Shown in pieces: positions 61,472 through 64,000 of a stretch of 64,000 bases of DNA; position 1 is the first letter of the stretch; the number at the start of each line of letters is the position of its first letter. A program made the position numbers and the translations under genes. The stretch comes from Enterobacter asburiae. GTDB taxonomy: Bacteria; Pseudomonadota; Gammaproteobacteria; Enterobacterales; Enterobacteriaceae. The notes beneath the pieces are model-generated. The model made no database searches, had not been told where the DNA came from, and worked only from the letters and a program-made list of their open reading frames with translations. The stretch spans positions 58,182-122,181 of the forward strand of contig NZ_JAKCMV010000015.1 in the NCBI RefSeq assembly GCF_021440515.1. Direction: 5' to 3'.

Positions 61472-61585
61472 ATGTGGTATTTCGCATGGATTTTAGGGAC
61501 GCTTCTTGCCTGTGCATTTGGTGTCATTACCGCCCTGGCGCTTGAGCACGTTGAAGCGACCAAAGCCGGTGACGAAAAGCACTGA
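61472..61585 (+). CDS. cydX: Cytochrome bd-I accessory subunit CydX
   Basis: 37-residue single-span peptide (MWYFAWILGTLLACAFGVIT start) needed for stable, active cytochrome bd-I. AAGGAG is 7 bases before the ATG at 61472. Matches E. coli CydX closely. Overlaps ybgE by one base (TGATG). Confidence 0.96.
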   Translation: MWYFAWILGTLLACAFGVITALALEHVEATKAGDEKH

Positions 61586-61875
61586 TGAATATCATTGCGA
61601 CACTTTATGGTGTTATGGATAAGCGCCCGTTACGGGCGCTTTCTCTCATCATGGCACTCTTGCTGGCAGGCTGTATCTTCTGGGACCCGTCGCGCTTTGC
61701 GGCGAAGACCAGCGAGCTCGAGATCTGGCACGGTTTTCTGATCATGTGGGCCGTGTGCGCAGGCGTTATTCACGGTGTCGGCTTTCGTCCGAAAGCCCTT
61801 CACTGGCAAGGCATTTTCTGCCCGCTGATCGCCGATCTCGTTTTGCTTGCCGGGCTGATTTTCTTCTTCTCCTGA
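61585..61875 (+). CDS. ybgE: Cyd operon protein YbgE
   Basis: 96-residue membrane protein (97 in E. coli) with three hydrophobic helices (LSLIMALLLAGCIFW, HGFLIMWAVCAGVIHGVGF, PLIADLVLLAGLIFFF). Consistently found after cydAB(X), function unknown. Translation coupled to cydX by a one-base overlap. Confidence 0.93.
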   Translation: MNIIATLYGVMDKRPLRALSLIMALLLAGCIFWDPSRFAAKTSELEIWHGFLIMWAVCAGVIHGVGFRPKALHWQGIFCPLIADLVLLAGLIFFFS

Positions 61876-61896
61876 ATAAGAAATGTCCGTTAACGA

Positions 61897-61918
61897 TATG
61901 GGCTTACTGTAGCCCATA
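61897..61918 (+). other. Hairpin between ybgE and ybgC
   Basis: 8-bp stem TATGGGCT / AGCCCATA with a 6-base loop followed by AAAATTT, 21 bases after the ybgE stop. A weak terminator or processing site, leaving room for read-through into ybgC-tol. Confidence 0.5.
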
Positions 61919-62017
61919 AAAATTTACCCTCCGTTTACTTTCCCCCATTCCAAACCACCTTTGCCGCGCGTATAGTAGCGAAGTTTAAAAGCTCTAACTG
62001 CCTTACCGGGATGTAAA

Positions 62018-63111
<1,094 letters not shown>

Positions 63112-63114
63112 ACC

Positions 63115-63543
63115 ATGGCCAGATCGCGTGGACGAGGTCGTCGCGAACTCAAGTCCGAAATCAATATCGTTCCGCTGCTCGACGTGCTGTTGGTGCTGCT
63201 GCTGATCTTTATGGCAACAGCGCCGATCATCACCCAGAGCGTGGAAGTTGATCTGCCGGATGCGACAGAATCACAGGCGGTTAGCACCAATGACGATCCT
63301 CCGGTCATCATTGAGGTTTCCGGCGTAGGGCAGTACAGCGTAGTGGTAGAGAAAGATCGTATGGACCAGCTGCCGCCAGAGCAGGTGATTGCCGAAGCGC
63401 AGCGCCGCCTGGAGTCAAATCCGAAAACGGTCTTCCTGATCGGTGGGGCAAAAGATGTACCCTACGATGAAATTATTAAAGCGCTGAACTTGCTACATAG
63501 CGCGGGCGTTAAGTCTGTTGGCTTAATGACGCAGCCTATTTGA
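63115..63543 (+). CDS. tolR: Tol-Pal motor protein TolR
   Basis: Rotor-like partner of TolQ in the ExbD family. 142 residues. One N-terminal helix with the protonated Asp23 (VPLLDVLLVLLL), then a periplasmic domain (DLPDATES ... GVKSVGLMTQPI). 3 bases after tolQ. Confidence 0.98.
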   Translation: MARSRGRGRRELKSEINIVPLLDVLLVLLLIFMATAPIITQSVEVDLPDATESQAVSTNDDPPVIIEVSGVGQYSVVVEKDRMDQLPPEQVIAEAQRRLESNPKTVFLIGGAKDVPYDEIIKALNLLHSAGVKSVGLMTQPI

Positions 63544-63584
63544 TCACCTGCTAGCAGTGGGATACGAGTTTTTGGGAACCGATA

Positions 63585-64000
63585 GTGTCAAAGGCAACCG
63601 AACAAAACGATAAGCTTAAGCGAGCGATAATTATCTCCGCAGTGCTGCACGTGATTCTCTTTGCGGCACTGATCTGGAGTTCGTTCGACGAGCATATAGA
63701 TGCATCAGCTGGCGGCGGTGGGGGATCCTCCATCGACGCGGTTATGGTGGATCCTGGTGCGGTCGTGCAGAACTATAATCGGCAGCAACAGCAGCAGGCG
63801 AGTGCAAAACGTGCTGAAGAGCAGCGTGAAAAACAGGCGCAACAGCAGGCTGAGGAGCTGCGTGAAAAGCAGGCCGCAGAGCAGGAGCGTCTGAAGCAGC
63901 TCGAAAAAGAACGTTTACAGGCGCAGGAAGCGGCAAAAGAGCAGGCGGAGCAGCAGAAGCAGGCTGAGGCCGCAGCGAAGAAAGCTCAAGAACAGCAGAA
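63585..64000 (+). CDS. tolA: TolA, N-terminal part (cut by window edge)
   Basis: Links the TolQR motor to Pal through a long periplasmic helix. Start GTG 63585 (MSKATEQNDKLKRAII), as in E. coli. 138 codons are visible: membrane anchor helix (AIIISAVLHVILFAALIW, residues 14-31) with the SHLS-like SAVLH motif, then a Gly-rich hinge (ASAGGGGGSS) and the start of the Gln/Glu/Lys/Ala-rich helical domain II. Domain III lies outside. Confidence 0.97.
   Translation, partial: MSKATEQNDKLKRAIIISAVLHVILFAALIWSSFDEHIDASAGGGGGSSIDAVMVDPGAVVQNYNRQQQQQASAKRAEEQREKQAQQQAEELREKQAAEQERLKQLEKERLQAQEAAKEQAEQQKQAEAAAKKAQEQQ

Overview
The window is ordinary core chromosome of an enterobacterium. Gene order follows the Escherichia coli stretch leuS to tolA closely, with near-identical proteins and about 55% GC by eye. 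Several differences point away from Escherichia and towards Enterobacter or a close relative such as Lelliottia or Leclercia. No genes lie between ybeL and rihA, ybgA is missing before phrB, no mng genes lie between sucD and cydA, the NagE membrane domain is a different type, and a dispersed 'CCCTCTCCC' palindromic repeat is present. The genus is an inference from synteny and remembered sequences, not from a search.

Layout. 1-1437 (-): 5' part of leuS. 1650-2132 (+): ybeL. 2279-6541 (-): rihA and the glutamate/aspartate ABC importer gltIJKL with the sRNA SroC. 6940-10961 (-): ybeZ-ybeY-corC-lnt (ribosome maturation, CBS/transport protein, lipoprotein acylation). 11114-12538 (-): miaB. 12675-13850 (+): ubiF. 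13939-14637 (-): seven tRNA genes (Met, Leu, two Gln-TTG, Met, two Gln-CTG). 14862-16526 (-): asnB. 16778-20809 (-): nagBACD, divergent from nagE (+). 23328-27214 (+): glnS, chiP, chiQ. 27313-29926 (-): fur, fldA, ybfE, ybfF. 30110-32323 (+): seqA, pgm. 32425-40210 (-): complete kdpFABCDE. 40519-46216 (+): ybfA, phrB, ybgI-pxpBCA-nei. 46315-47598 (-): gltA. 48252-57931 (+): sdhCDAB-sucABCD, ending in the sRNA SdhX. 58734-61875 (+): cydABX-ybgE. 62018-64000 (+): ybgC-tolQ-tolR-tolA, with tolA cut by the window end.

How it fits together. The right half is central energy metabolism: citrate synthase, succinate dehydrogenase, 2-oxoglutarate dehydrogenase E1/E2, succinyl-CoA synthetase and cytochrome bd oxidase. 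The left half handles amino-sugar and chitin-oligosaccharide use (nagBACDE with chiPQ, joined by NagC boxes and a ChiX target), amino-acid uptake (gltIJKL, GcvB target, SroC), iron control (fur with its own Fur box) and potassium scavenging (kdp with a KdpE box).

I found no prophage, insertion sequence, CRISPR array or unknown gene cluster, and no new biological system. The points most worth a second look are small: a composite terminator-plus-palindrome repeat at six loci (one copy supplies the rihA stop codon, a facing pair lies between sdhB and sucA), the non-E. coli membrane domain of NagE, and a Ser-to-Cys change in a conserved MiaB motif.
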